From Chitinophagaceae bacterium (lineage in GTDB: Bacteria > Bacteroidota > Bacteroidia > Chitinophagales > Chitinophagaceae): a DNA stretch of 15,477 nt. The stretch's first letter is position 1; each line of letters begins with the position of its first letter. The notes below the pieces were generated by a model that was not told where the DNA came from, ran no database searches, and saw only the letters and a program-made list of their open reading frames with translations. Made by a program: the position numbers and the translations under genes. The stretch lies in NCBI GenBank assembly GCA_014379785.1, contig JACMLD010000032.1:1-15477 (forward strand), in the 5' to 3' direction. Positions 1 through 7,838 of the stretch are shown here, piece by piece.

Positions 1-15
1 AAGAAACGATAGCAT

Positions 16-507
16 TTATAATTTAGGATAATCGAAAAACAGAAAGGTTTTGGACGCATCAGCAAAATCCTTCCAATGGTCAATCGCAGCGGTAACTGCT
101 GCAACGCCTGCCGTAGGCATATTGTCTGTACGAAAAGTGGAGGTGAGAGAATTTACAAAATCGGTAATGCCCGGATTGTGTGAAAATATGGCGACACATT
201 CAGAATCGTCGTAGAAGCGGCTGATTACCTCGTAGAACAAGTCCCTTGGAGCGTGGTAAAGGGTTTCTTCGAAACGAAGCTTTCCACTGTCTTCGTTCAT
301 GGCCTCGATAAACAGCTCCGCTGTCTTCCTGGCGCGCTTAGCGGGACTTGCAACAAATTCATCAATAGCAATATTCCGTTCGAGCAGCCTTGCGCCCATC
401 ATGGGAGCATCTTTTTTTCCTCGCTCATTCAGCGTTCTGTCAAAATCGCTGACAGTATCAGAATCCCAGCTACTTTTTGCATGCCTGACAATCAGTAAAG
501 TTTTCAT
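16..507 (-). CDS. SixA-type phosphohistidine phosphatase (histidine phosphatase superfamily)
   Basis: A 163-residue cytosolic protein of the histidine phosphatase (phosphoglycerate mutase-like) superfamily, SixA branch. The N-terminus LLIVRHAKSSW carries the RH signature, with His9 the expected phospho-acceptor and Arg8 beside it. The second catalytic-pocket histidine is His110 in FSHNPG, and the ASPAKRARKTAE segment (about 53-64) supplies conserved phosphate-binding Arg residues. SixA of E. coli removes phosphate from histidine on phosphotransfer proteins; the substrate here cannot be read from sequence. It starts with ATG 12 bases after the stop of the PurF-like gene on the same strand, so the two are probably co-transcribed. 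Length and motifs fit the short SixA class. The family call is firm; the specific substrate is unknown. Confidence 0.88.
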   Translation of the reverse strand: MKTLLIVRHAKSSWDSDTVSDFDRTLNERGKKDAPMMGARLLERNIAIDEFVASPAKRARKTAELFIEAMNEDSGKLRFEETLYHAPRDLFYEVISRFYDDSECVAIFSHNPGITDFVNSLTSTFRTDNMPTAGVAAVTAAIDHWKDFADASKTFLFFDYPKL

Positions 508-519
508 GCAATGAATTTA

Positions 520-2367
520 CTAATATCCGCGAACGTTTTTACCCTCGACATAATTGATAAAAGCTTTATTGACCACTTTGTTTCCCCCGGGTGTGGGATA
601 ATTTCCCGTGAAGTACCAGTCGCCGGTATTGGTCGGACAAGCAGCATGCAGTGATTCTATCGTCTGATAAATGACCTCTACTTTTATTTTTACGTCTTCC
701 GGCGTGATCAATTCCGCAATCTTATTGGATATTTCCTGAGTGGTAAACTGCTTATAAACCTGCCTCACCACATTCTCGCTATCAAGCTGTCCGTCGCGCT
801 GCAACTCTATGCAACGCTCATACAAAGTCTGAAGCAAACTTTCCTGTCCGTGGTCTTTCAACAAATCAATTGCTGCCCGGAATGCAATAAAATCACCCAG
901 CTTGCTCATGTCTATTCCATAACAGTCAGGATACCTGATCTGCGGTGCCGATGACACAACAATTATTTTCTTTGGTTTCAACCGCGCTAACATGCGCACA
1001 ATGCTTTCTTTGAGGGTAGTCCCACGCACTATCGAGTCATCAATCACAACCAGGCTGTCCTGATTGGCGCGAAGTGTGCCATAAGTGATGTCATACACGT
1101 GCTGCACCATCTCATTGCGACTGGCATCTTCCGTGATGAAGGTGCGCATCTTCACATCTTTGATCGCAATTTTCTCAACACGGATTCTGCGGTTAACCAT
1201 CTCCGCGAGTTTATCGTCATCATAGTCTTTTCCCCATGACAAAATCCTTTGCACCTTAACCTTATTGAGATAATCCTCCATTCCTTTCAAAAGTCCGTAG
1301 AACGCAACTTCCGCTGTATTTGGGATGAATGAAAAAATGGTATTCTTAAGATCATGATCGATAGAGTTGAGTACCGCGTCGCTCAGGTTATAACCGAGAT
1401 TACTTCTCTCCCGATAAATCTTTTCATCATTGCCCCGTGAAAAATAGATCCGCTCAAAGCTGCAGGCCTTTCTTTCTTTCGGTTCGAGTATCTGCTCTAC
1501 CGAATAATCTCCATTCGCCCTTACGATGATGGCATTGCCCGGCATCAGTTCCTGCACTTCGTTCTCTCCTACGTTGAATGTAGTACGGATAGCTGCCCTC
1601 TCTGATGCGGCAACGATGAGATCGTCGCTGATGTAATAGTATGAAGGCCGGATGCCGTGCGCATCACGCATGACAAATGAATCACCATTCCCAATCAATC
1701 CGCCGATATGATAACCTCCATCAAAAAGCCTGGCTGATTTTCTTAAAACATCGGCAATGTCAAGCCGGCCCGGATTGATTTCATCTTCTTTTACAAGGAA
1801 GTGATGTACCACTTCCATCATTGCGGCAAGGTCACTCTGCTTCTGAAATTCACCCGGATCAATATTGATCACTGAAAAAAGTTCTTCTGTATTGACAAGA
1901 TTGAAATTTCCCGCCAGCGCAAGATTTCTGGCCGGTATCGTATTTCTTTTTATAAATGGATGGCAGAACTCTGCATTGTTCTTTCCCTGCGTGCCGTAAC
2001 GCAGATGACCCAGCATCAGTTCCCCTAAAAACCTCACATGGCCTTTAAGGAGTCCGGGATGCTTTTTTATATCGGGCTGGTATTTCTCCAGATCCAGTAT
2101 TTCTTCGGAAATCTGTCGAAAAAGGTCTGCAATGGCATGCGAGGCAACACTTCTGATTCGCTGTAGAAAAGGATAGCCGGGTTCTACGTCCAGCTTCACG
2201 GTTGCAAGTCCCGCTCCGTCCTGACCCCTGTTATGCTGTTTTTCCATGAGGAGGTAGAGCTTATTAAGCCCATACAGCACAGTGCCATAACGTTGTTGAT
2301 AGTAGGAGAGCGGTTTGCGCAAACGAATGAAGGCCAGGCCGCATTCGTGTTTAATAGCATCACTCAT
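520..2367 (-). CDS. Amidophosphoribosyltransferase, divergent PurF-family paralogue
   Basis: A 615-residue PurF-like enzyme: an N-terminal class II glutamine amidotransferase domain (about 9-290) and a C-terminal phosphoribosyltransferase domain (about 300-500). The expected reaction is PRPP plus glutamine to 5-phosphoribosylamine, the first step of de novo purine synthesis. Cys9 in HECGLAF is the likely nucleophile, exposed after removal of an 8-residue leader as in PurF. QHNRGQDGAGLA (44-55) and GHLRYGTQG (120-128) are amidotransferase motifs. VVIDDSIVRGTT (440-451) is the PRPP loop. The protein is over 100 residues longer than typical PurF, and the oxyanion segment reads GNFNL rather than HNGNL. 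Cys302, Cys482 and Cys577 sit where PurF iron-sulfur ligands are expected, but the first position of the usual CxxC is His574. Bacteroidota commonly carry such a long paralogue besides canonical PurF (from memory), so I give no symbol. A -7 promoter box lies 16 bases before the ATG. Confidence 0.85.
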   Translation of the reverse strand: MSDAIKHECGLAFIRLRKPLSYYQQRYGTVLYGLNKLYLLMEKQHNRGQDGAGLATVKLDVEPGYPFLQRIRSVASHAIADLFRQISEEILDLEKYQPDIKKHPGLLKGHVRFLGELMLGHLRYGTQGKNNAEFCHPFIKRNTIPARNLALAGNFNLVNTEELFSVINIDPGEFQKQSDLAAMMEVVHHFLVKEDEINPGRLDIADVLRKSARLFDGGYHIGGLIGNGDSFVMRDAHGIRPSYYYISDDLIVAASERAAIRTTFNVGENEVQELMPGNAIIVRANGDYSVEQILEPKERKACSFERIYFSRGNDEKIYRERSNLGYNLSDAVLNSIDHDLKNTIFSFIPNTAEVAFYGLLKGMEDYLNKVKVQRILSWGKDYDDDKLAEMVNRRIRVEKIAIKDVKMRTFITEDASRNEMVQHVYDITYGTLRANQDSLVVIDDSIVRGTTLKESIVRMLARLKPKKIIVVSSAPQIRYPDCYGIDMSKLGDFIAFRAAIDLLKDHGQESLLQTLYERCIELQRDGQLDSENVVRQVYKQFTTQEISNKIAELITPEDVKIKVEVIYQTIESLHAACPTNTGDWYFTGNYPTPGGNKVVNKAFINYVEGKNVRGY

Positions 2368-2383
2368 GGTAGGAAATGAGGCG

Positions 2384-2391
2384 CAAAAGTA
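2384..2391 (-). promoter_or_regulatory. Bacteroidota -7 promoter box for the PurF-like gene
   Basis: On the minus strand the sequence reads TACTTTTG, an exact match to the Bacteroidota -7 consensus TAnnTTTG. It lies 16 bases before the ATG of the PurF-like gene, implying a very short leader. The expected -33 TTG is not clear; the region at that distance is a run of T. Confidence 0.55.
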
Positions 2392-2408
2392 GGTTGTTTT
2401 TTTAAAAG

Positions 2409-2440
2409 AAAAAACCCCCAGGTCTTCATAGGCTAGGGGG
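2409..2440 (-). terminator. Intrinsic terminator-like hairpin upstream of the PurF-like gene
   Basis: On the minus strand five C (2440-2436) pair with five G (2419-2415). AG and CT extend the stem past a bulged T, and a run of six T (2414-2409) follows directly. This is the form of an intrinsic terminator acting on minus-strand transcripts. It lies upstream of the -7 box at 2384-2391, and no minus-strand gene is visible just before it, so it either ends an unseen small transcript or is an attenuator for a longer PurF-like leader. Confidence 0.5.
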
Positions 2441-2800
2441 CGGTGATTCGTCAGGATAATGAACCAATTTTTTGAGGTTGGGTCTACCTAATCTTTCAAA
2501 GGATGAGAATCACTTTCATAGGATAATGGAATACGTTTTGGACGGTTCTTCAGGATTGGATAAGGATTCGGTTTTTTCTATTGGATATTGAATTCTGGTG
2601 CAAGATAGTCTCGCTGGGCGCGACTTACAACAAATAACGAGAAAGAATGACACTTCTAAAAGATAAACCATTTCCGGTCTAAGAGTTTACAGGGATGTCT
2701 GCGGGTTTCCCTCGTAGAACTACGATAGCTATCAGGTCAATTTTATAAGATTTCCTCCCTAACTTAGGATTTCCAAAAACTATCACAATCTTTCATCGCT

Positions 2801-3853
2801 ATGAAATACCCGCATGTCCGCCTTGTCTGTTTCGCATTCATTGCAATCACTCTTTACAGCTGCAGTAAAAAAGACGGAGTAGTGCCTCCAACCCCGCAGC
2901 CAGTGGTGATCTCAGCCCCGCCTGATTTTGGATTCAAAGTGGTCGGCTACATACCCTATTACCGCGATCCTGCCGCGATGCCGGATTCAAAGTTTAAGAT
3001 GACCAATGTCATCAATTACGCTTTCTTCACCATCAACACTTCAGGCGGAGTGGTGCTCAACAGCCCTTCGGTCTTTACAGCAGTAGTGGCAAAAGCAAAA
3101 GCGAACAATGCAAAAATATTTATGAGCATAAACGGCTCTACCGCAGATTTTAAAAGCATGGCAGCGACAGCAGATGGCCGGACCAATTTCATAAAAACAA
3201 TCATGAACAATGTCCGACTGTATGCGCTCAATGGGGTAGATATGGACTGGGAATTTCCAAGTACTGCTGACGGTACGGATCAAACCTTTACGCTGCTGAT
3301 GAAACAGCTGAGCGACAGCTGTCACCGCGATGCAAAATATTATCTCACTGCAGCCATCACCGCTGGTAAATATGCCGGCTCTTTCCGCGATGCGATCAAA
3401 GCAGAACTCTTCGCTGCTGTAGACTGGTTTAATATCATGGCATACGATGACTTCAGTGCCAGTGTGCCCTACAAACAACATTCTGATCTGACCCTGGCAC
3501 AGACCTGTCTGAACTACTGGATCAATACCAGGGGAATGCCGAAAGAGAAGGCTGTACTCGGACTCCCCGCTTATGGCAGGCCATCGGGCATTACGCAAAC
3601 GGGTACGGTGATGACCTATTCAAGCATCCTTGCGCAGGGCGGCAATGCCCTGTCTGATTCCGCAGTGGTTACCAATGCGGCATACCCCACTCCATATACC
3701 GTATACTACAATGGTCAGCCTACGATAAAAAAGAAGACGATGCTCGCAAAGCAAATTGCAAATGGCGTCATGCTCTGGGAAAAAGGCCAGGATGCAATGG
3801 ATGCAAACTCACTGCTGAAAGCGGTCTGTGATACAATTGGCAGAGCCTATTGA
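2801..3853 (+). CDS. GH18 family glycoside hydrolase, lipoprotein (chitinase-like)
   Basis: A 350-residue predicted lipoprotein. Residues 1-21 form a signal peptide ending in the lipobox LYSC, with Cys21 the lipidated residue, followed by a Lys/Pro-rich linker to about 40. The GH18 domain fills about 44-345. GVDMDWEFP (145-153) is the DxDxE catalytic motif, with Glu151 the expected proton donor and Asp149 positioning the substrate N-acetyl group. FNIMAYD (210-216) is the conserved beta-6 segment, and GVMLWEKGQD (322-331) carries the sugar-stacking Trp of the last strand. GH18 enzymes cleave beta-1,4 GlcNAc linkages in chitin, peptidoglycan fragments or N-glycans; the exact substrate is not readable. 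There is no carbohydrate-binding module and no SusC/SusD neighbour, so this is a lone enzyme tethered to the envelope. Confidence 0.88.
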   Translation: MKYPHVRLVCFAFIAITLYSCSKKDGVVPPTPQPVVISAPPDFGFKVVGYIPYYRDPAAMPDSKFKMTNVINYAFFTINTSGGVVLNSPSVFTAVVAKAKANNAKIFMSINGSTADFKSMAATADGRTNFIKTIMNNVRLYALNGVDMDWEFPSTADGTDQTFTLLMKQLSDSCHRDAKYYLTAAITAGKYAGSFRDAIKAELFAAVDWFNIMAYDDFSASVPYKQHSDLTLAQTCLNYWINTRGMPKEKAVLGLPAYGRPSGITQTGTVMTYSSILAQGGNALSDSAVVTNAAYPTPYTVYYNGQPTIKKKTMLAKQIANGVMLWEKGQDAMDANSLLKAVCDTIGRAY

Positions 3854-4261
3854 TCAACCTTTGGTAACAAGCACCTCTTCAATCACTTTCACATTTGTAT
3901 TCACCTCAAACACTTCAGTCTTGTTTGTACGGAGATTGCGTATTACAAATACAGGCTTTACAGACTCTGTTTTTGGAATCAGAAAAAATTTGCTGAATAC
4001 TTTATTTGTATAGCTTGACTGATGAAGCACACTTCCGTCTGCGTCTTTTACAACTACTTCAAACTTATCACCTTCTACATTCTGATAATTGACTTTAAAA
4101 ACGAGTTGTTCTCTCTGTGTTTGTACAAACGCAACCGTTGTTGATTTCGAAACCGTCGATTGTGCAGTACCAGCAAGGGTTGCAGCTGCGAAAAGTGTTG
4201 TAAGAATAAACCTGCCTGCGATCACGCGCATACCATTCCCACGAAAAATTTGCTTTTTCAT
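3854..4261 (-). CDS. Small secreted protein of unknown function
   Basis: A 135-residue protein that I do not recognise. The N-terminus is basic, then hydrophobic (RFILTTLFAAATLAG, about 17-31), and ends in TAQS, which looks like a signal peptidase I site near residue 34; Met11 is an alternative start that keeps this signal. The mature part of about 100 residues alternates hydrophobic and polar residues, as in a single beta-sandwich domain, and has no cysteine or catalytic motif. Its TGA stop abuts the TGA stop of the GH18 gene on the other strand with no base between them. The 124 bases upstream contain a weak TAACCG/CGGTTA inverted repeat (4301-4306 with 4319-4324). Intact frame, signal peptide and conservative composition make it a credible gene; its function is open. 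Confidence 0.7.
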   Translation of the reverse strand: MKKQIFRGNGMRVIAGRFILTTLFAAATLAGTAQSTVSKSTTVAFVQTQREQLVFKVNYQNVEGDKFEVVVKDADGSVLHQSSYTNKVFSKFFLIPKTESVKPVFVIRNLRTNKTEVFEVNTNVKVIEEVLVTKG

Positions 4262-4385
4262 AAATTGATTTTAAAAGTTAAAAAAGTTTTTATGGGAAGC
4301 TAACCGTGCGGGCGCAATCGGTTATGACAAGCATGCGGAGAGCATTATTAACGCACAAATTAAGCCAATTATTATAAAGAAACAA

Positions 4386-6662
4386 TCATTGTTGCATTCT
4401 TAACACAACGGTATTGATCTTCTGCCTGATGTCGTTGTCGTTTAATCTGGCACGCATTGCCGTTAAAACAGGTGGAGAGATTACCCAGTTCATCGAATAC
4501 TTCGATGACTTCTCGCGTGGTTTGTAAAGATTGAATGGAATATAATGTTTACCATCGCTGTACCACTCAGCAAGGTATTTTTCAAGACGATAATCATTTA
4601 CAACTGTCTGCGTACCGTAAGATCCCGAAAGGGTTTTCAATGGTGCTGCCAGATCATTCACCAGAGAGTTTACCGTGTCGAGCACCGGCTCACCTACCGG
4701 GTCATTGGTGATATGAAGCACATAAAATTCAACCATGTCCTTATATGAGAAAAGCACAGCATTGCGCGGATCATTCATGATCTTCCGGATGCCGATGAGC
4801 ATTTCATTGACCACGCCGGCGCCGGAGTTATCAAAATATCCGCCGTCAACAAAATAATGTGGCTTCACATTTCCGTTAGGCAAAGTCTGATCTATTCTTC
4901 CGGCCGGACTAAGATATGGAAAGCTCGCGCCAAGAACCACGCTGGTACTGAGTTTCATATCCAATTCGTTGTTTACCAGTGAAAGCACATCCACGCGTTT
5001 GTTGAAAACACTGTCGATCAGAATGTTGCTGATAACAGCAGGCCGCCCATCCTGCATACGCGTGGTATTTACAAAGAGTACAGGAAGGCGGTAATTTGAA
5101 TCATTCTTTTTTGACATCATGCTGCTGAAGCAGGTGTCTAATTTATTATAAAGAAAAGCAGAATCCGCAGGACTTTTTTCGAGCGATGCCACCAGCGCAT
5201 CTTCACGGTTTTTTAATTGTATGATCGGAATCATATGCTGGAAATAATCAGGCCCCAGCATATACACGAGCGTGTGAGATAAAAAATCAGACTGAAGATA
5301 ATCCTGCACGGCGGATCGATAGCTGCTGTCACCTTTCAATGGCACACGATCCTTATTCATCAGCAAAGAGAAAAAGCTTGCATTGCCAACGCTTCCGCCC
5401 GATGCGCCGGACATACAGAGCAGGTGATCAGAAAAAGCGGTCTTGTTTTCATCTTCCAGCTGTCCGAGTACCGATGCGGCCCAGTAACCCGAGCGTGATG
5501 CGCCGCCATTGGCCATGACAATGTATACCGGAAACTTTCCTGATTTCTTTATCAACGAATCTCTTTGCTGCAACCAGTAAGTAAAATATTCGGGGAGCGA
5601 CTGACGATTGCTGAATGAATGTTTGGCATCCTTTACTGCTTTCTGTGGCAGCGATACATGGTATTGCTCTTTGAAGGATCCCATGCCAAACGCCAGGATC
5701 AGCAGTATTATATGAAAGTTGAATTTTGCAAAAACGGAATTGGTAGAAATAAAATTTGAGAACCCCACCAGGATACCAAAGGCCATCAATACCACCGGCA
5801 CGGTACCGAGAAACAGAGAAAATTTTACAGAGCTCAGTGCTACAATATAGACTATGAAGACACCGATGCCGATAATATTGAATGCTATAAAATAGTTCTT
5901 ATCGTCGCGATCAAAAAACAGGCGCTTCAATTTTCTGTATTGCAAACGAATCCCTGTTGCGTTTCCATAATCAAAATCCTGTGAATGCTTTGGCACCTGG
6001 CCATGATTCTTTAATTCAATTTCTTTTCTTCTTCCTATAATAAACAGCACATAGAAGATCTGCATCTCTAAAAAAAGCAGCATCAGCGCGGATGCTGACC
6101 GGAAGAAAACAACGACCCCTGTGCTTACGACCAGTACGATGAGGGCAACGATCATCAGTTTATGCGTATGTCCGCCATTGCGGTTTACGAGCAGGTTCCA
6201 GGCATGGTCCACCAGCAGATAATAGAAAAAACTGAGGAGAAGCAATATATGTGCGGTTCCCGGGCTGACAGAAACCGAGAAAAAAGGTATCTGGAGAATC
6301 GCAAGATTGGTTATGGTGAAACAGGTGAATCCGAGAAACCGCGGGAAATGTGTTCTTACTTTCTCATAAAAATAACCCGGGCTTTCCCAGCATTTTGCGG
6401 TGCTTACCAACCTCGATGAATACCAGATCATATATGCCCAGAACATCTGGGTAAGAATCAGAAACACAAAGGCATTGGGCTTTTGAAGGGTAAATAAGAT
6501 CAGATCTCTTCCCTGCGTGATCTTCCAGAAAGCCATATAGGTAAGGAGAATAAATAGGATGGCAGGAAAGAAAAGCCATGCAGCTCTTGCCATATTACGA
6601 TACGTTTCCGCTGATCTGAGTTTTCTGAAAATGTACGGAAACCATTCGCGGATATTGAGCAT
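4386..6662 (-). CDS. Polytopic membrane protein with C-terminal patatin-like phospholipase domain
   Basis: A 758-residue protein counted from the ATG at 6662; the frame stays open to a TTG at 6692 (10 more residues), but ATG gives a normal start. The first ~330 residues contain about nine hydrophobic segments, for example around 28-46, 64-81, 110-128, 138-153, 170-187, 193-210, 258-277, 285-305 and 316-329. The C-terminal part is a patatin domain: the oxyanion motif GGASR (386-390), the nucleophile Ser421 in GASGG, and the catalytic Asp606 in FVDGGYFDNSG, so the Ser-Asp dyad is complete. Patatin domains hydrolyse acyl esters of phospholipids or related lipids. The gene lies 68 bases after obg on the same strand and may be read from the obg promoter. 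The fusion of many membrane helices to a patatin domain suggests lipid turnover at the inner membrane; the substrate is unknown. Confidence 0.85.
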   Translation of the reverse strand: MLNIREWFPYIFRKLRSAETYRNMARAAWLFFPAILFILLTYMAFWKITQGRDLILFTLQKPNAFVFLILTQMFWAYMIWYSSRLVSTAKCWESPGYFYEKVRTHFPRFLGFTCFTITNLAILQIPFFSVSVSPGTAHILLLLSFFYYLLVDHAWNLLVNRNGGHTHKLMIVALIVLVVSTGVVVFFRSASALMLLFLEMQIFYVLFIIGRRKEIELKNHGQVPKHSQDFDYGNATGIRLQYRKLKRLFFDRDDKNYFIAFNIIGIGVFIVYIVALSSVKFSLFLGTVPVVLMAFGILVGFSNFISTNSVFAKFNFHIILLILAFGMGSFKEQYHVSLPQKAVKDAKHSFSNRQSLPEYFTYWLQQRDSLIKKSGKFPVYIVMANGGASRSGYWAASVLGQLEDENKTAFSDHLLCMSGASGGSVGNASFFSLLMNKDRVPLKGDSSYRSAVQDYLQSDFLSHTLVYMLGPDYFQHMIPIIQLKNREDALVASLEKSPADSAFLYNKLDTCFSSMMSKKNDSNYRLPVLFVNTTRMQDGRPAVISNILIDSVFNKRVDVLSLVNNELDMKLSTSVVLGASFPYLSPAGRIDQTLPNGNVKPHYFVDGGYFDNSGAGVVNEMLIGIRKIMNDPRNAVLFSYKDMVEFYVLHITNDPVGEPVLDTVNSLVNDLAAPLKTLSGSYGTQTVVNDYRLEKYLAEWYSDGKHYIPFNLYKPREKSSKYSMNWVISPPVLTAMRARLNDNDIRQKINTVVLRMQQ

Positions 6663-6730
6663 AGAATTGGGTTTTGCTTTCTGAAAATACAATTTCAGCA
6701 GAACCCGGCAATACTCCTTTTGTGGTATAT

Positions 6731-7726
6731 CTATGGATTGAGCTCTTTCCAGAGCTGATCTTTCAGCGCCAACAGGCCTTCCTGGGTTACCGAAGAAATG
6801 AAAATATGAGGAATGTTGTCCGGAAGATCTTTTACTATTGCCTGCTTGAGTTCATCATCCAGCATATCAGACTTGCTGATGGCAATGATAAATTGCTTGT
6901 GCAGCAATTCTTCGTTGTATTCTTTGAGTTCCTTTTTCAGGATTTCAAATTCTTCGCGGTGGTTGTTGCTATCTGCCGGAATTAAGAAAAGCAGCACAGG
7001 ATTTCTTTCAATATGTCTGAGGAAACGGTGTCCAAGACCCTTGCCTTCTGCTGCGCCTTCAATGATTCCGGGCAGATCGGCAATGCAAAAGCTCTTGCCT
7101 TCACGGTATTCCACCATTCCGAGCTGTGGAGTCAGTGTAGTAAACGCATAGTCCGCTATCTTGGGTCTTGCGGCTGTGATGGTGCTGAGCAAAGTGGATT
7201 TTCCGGCGTTTGGAAAACCTACCAGTCCAACATCTGCCAGCACTTTCAGTTCTATCAGCTTCCACCCTTCTATGCCGTCTTCACCTGGCTGCGAGTGTTC
7301 AGGAGCCTGGTTGGTGGGGGTGGCAAAGTTCGAATTGCCGAGACCGCCCCTGCCACCCTTCATGAGAATAATCTCCTGGCCGTCTTCGAGTATTTCGGCT
7401 TCCAGCACACCCGTTTCTTCGTCGCGGGCGATAGTGCCCAATGGTACTTCTATGACAACGTCTTTGCCAAAGCGGCCAGTACAGTTGTTCTTGCTTCCGT
7501 TTTCGCCGTCTTCGGCATGTACATTTTTATAATATCGCAGATGGAGGAGTGTCCACAGGTTCTGATTGCCGCGCAGGATAATATGTCCGCCGCGGCCGCC
7601 GTCACCACCATCGGGACCGGCCTGATCGTTGTATTTTGTACGCATAAAGTGCTTACTACCAGCACCTCCATGGCCGCTTCGGCAAAACACTCTGATATAA
7701 TCTATGAAATTCGTTTTTTCAGCCAC
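6731..7726 (-). CDS. obg: GTPase Obg (CgtA), short form
   Basis: A 331-residue Obg-family GTPase, a ribosome-associated factor in 50S assembly and stress response. The glycine-rich Obg fold occupies 1-160, including AGPDGGDGGRGG (36-47) and KGGRGGLGN (123-131). The G domain follows: G1 GFPNAGKST (170-178), G2 around TTLTP (196-200), G3 DLPG (217-220), G4 region SKSD (284-287) instead of NKxD, and G5 SSV (311-313). There is no C-terminal Obg-specific extension, giving the ~330-residue form common in Bacteroidota. The start codon is GTG at 7726; no in-frame ATG occurs before residue 28, and the encoded MAEKTNFIDY matches the expected Obg N-terminus. A perfect -7 box lies 15 bases upstream (7742-7749). 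The patatin-domain gene follows on the same strand. Confidence 0.95.
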   Translation of the reverse strand: MAEKTNFIDYIRVFCRSGHGGAGSKHFMRTKYNDQAGPDGGDGGRGGHIILRGNQNLWTLLHLRYYKNVHAEDGENGSKNNCTGRFGKDVVIEVPLGTIARDEETGVLEAEILEDGQEIILMKGGRGGLGNSNFATPTNQAPEHSQPGEDGIEGWKLIELKVLADVGLVGFPNAGKSTLLSTITAARPKIADYAFTTLTPQLGMVEYREGKSFCIADLPGIIEGAAEGKGLGHRFLRHIERNPVLLFLIPADSNNHREEFEILKKELKEYNEELLHKQFIIAISKSDMLDDELKQAIVKDLPDNIPHIFISSVTQEGLLALKDQLWKELNP

Positions 7727-7741
7727 AATTCAAATAAAGTG

Positions 7742-7749
7742 CAAATGTA
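7742..7749 (-). promoter_or_regulatory. Bacteroidota -7 promoter box for obg
   Basis: On the minus strand this reads TACATTTG, an exact match to TAnnTTTG, 15 bases before the GTG start of obg. No clear -33 TTG is seen at the expected distance. It faces away from the sigma-factor promoter at 7831-7838, so the two units start divergently from one short region. Confidence 0.55.
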
Positions 7750-7830
7750 CGCAGGAATAAATTGATGAGGGTAATAGGGGTGAATGGCAAGTTGGTTGTT
7801 GTTCAATAAAGTAGTTTTGGCGGAAGCTTT

Positions 7831-7838
7831 TATTTTTG
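7831..7838 (+). promoter_or_regulatory. Bacteroidota -7 promoter box for the sigma-factor operon
   Basis: TATTTTTG is an exact match to TAnnTTTG and sits 23 bases before the ATG at 7862. It helps choose that start: the in-frame ATG at 7784 lies upstream of this promoter and would not be in the transcript. No well-spaced -33 TTG is evident; TTTG at 7816-7819 is too close. Confidence 0.55.

Larger units (their letters stand above)
2368..2800. other. 433-base intergenic region between divergent PurF-like and GH18 genes
   Basis: I see no credible protein-coding gene here. The left end holds the minus-strand -7 box and terminator-like hairpin. From about 2445 to 2600 there are degenerate copies of a TTCA-N-AGGATAATG-like motif (near 2446, 2490, 2508 and 2545). 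GTGATTC at 2443-2449 is complementary to GAATCAC at 2507-2513 and encloses smaller pairings (AGGT 2475-2478 with ACCT 2486-2489). At 2712-2725 is an inverted repeat TCGTAG-AA-CTACGA, overlapping the palindrome GATAGCTATC at 2724-2733. I found no match to TAnnTTTG facing the GH18 gene, so its promoter is unidentified. Confidence 0.5.

Noticed and set aside
4301..4324. TAACCG/CGGTTA hairpin as a terminator for the patatin gene or its neighbour
   Set aside because: It lies upstream, not downstream, of the small secreted gene, and it is also not past the patatin stop in the right sense; the stem is only six bases and no T run follows closely.
6663..6692. TTG start giving the patatin-domain protein ten more residues
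   Set aside because: It requires a TTG start; the ATG at 6662 is available and the extra residues add no recognisable feature.
7013..7765. Plus-strand 250-codon frame opposite obg
   Set aside because: Long antisense shadow of obg with no domain signal; obg has all its motifs in the other frame.
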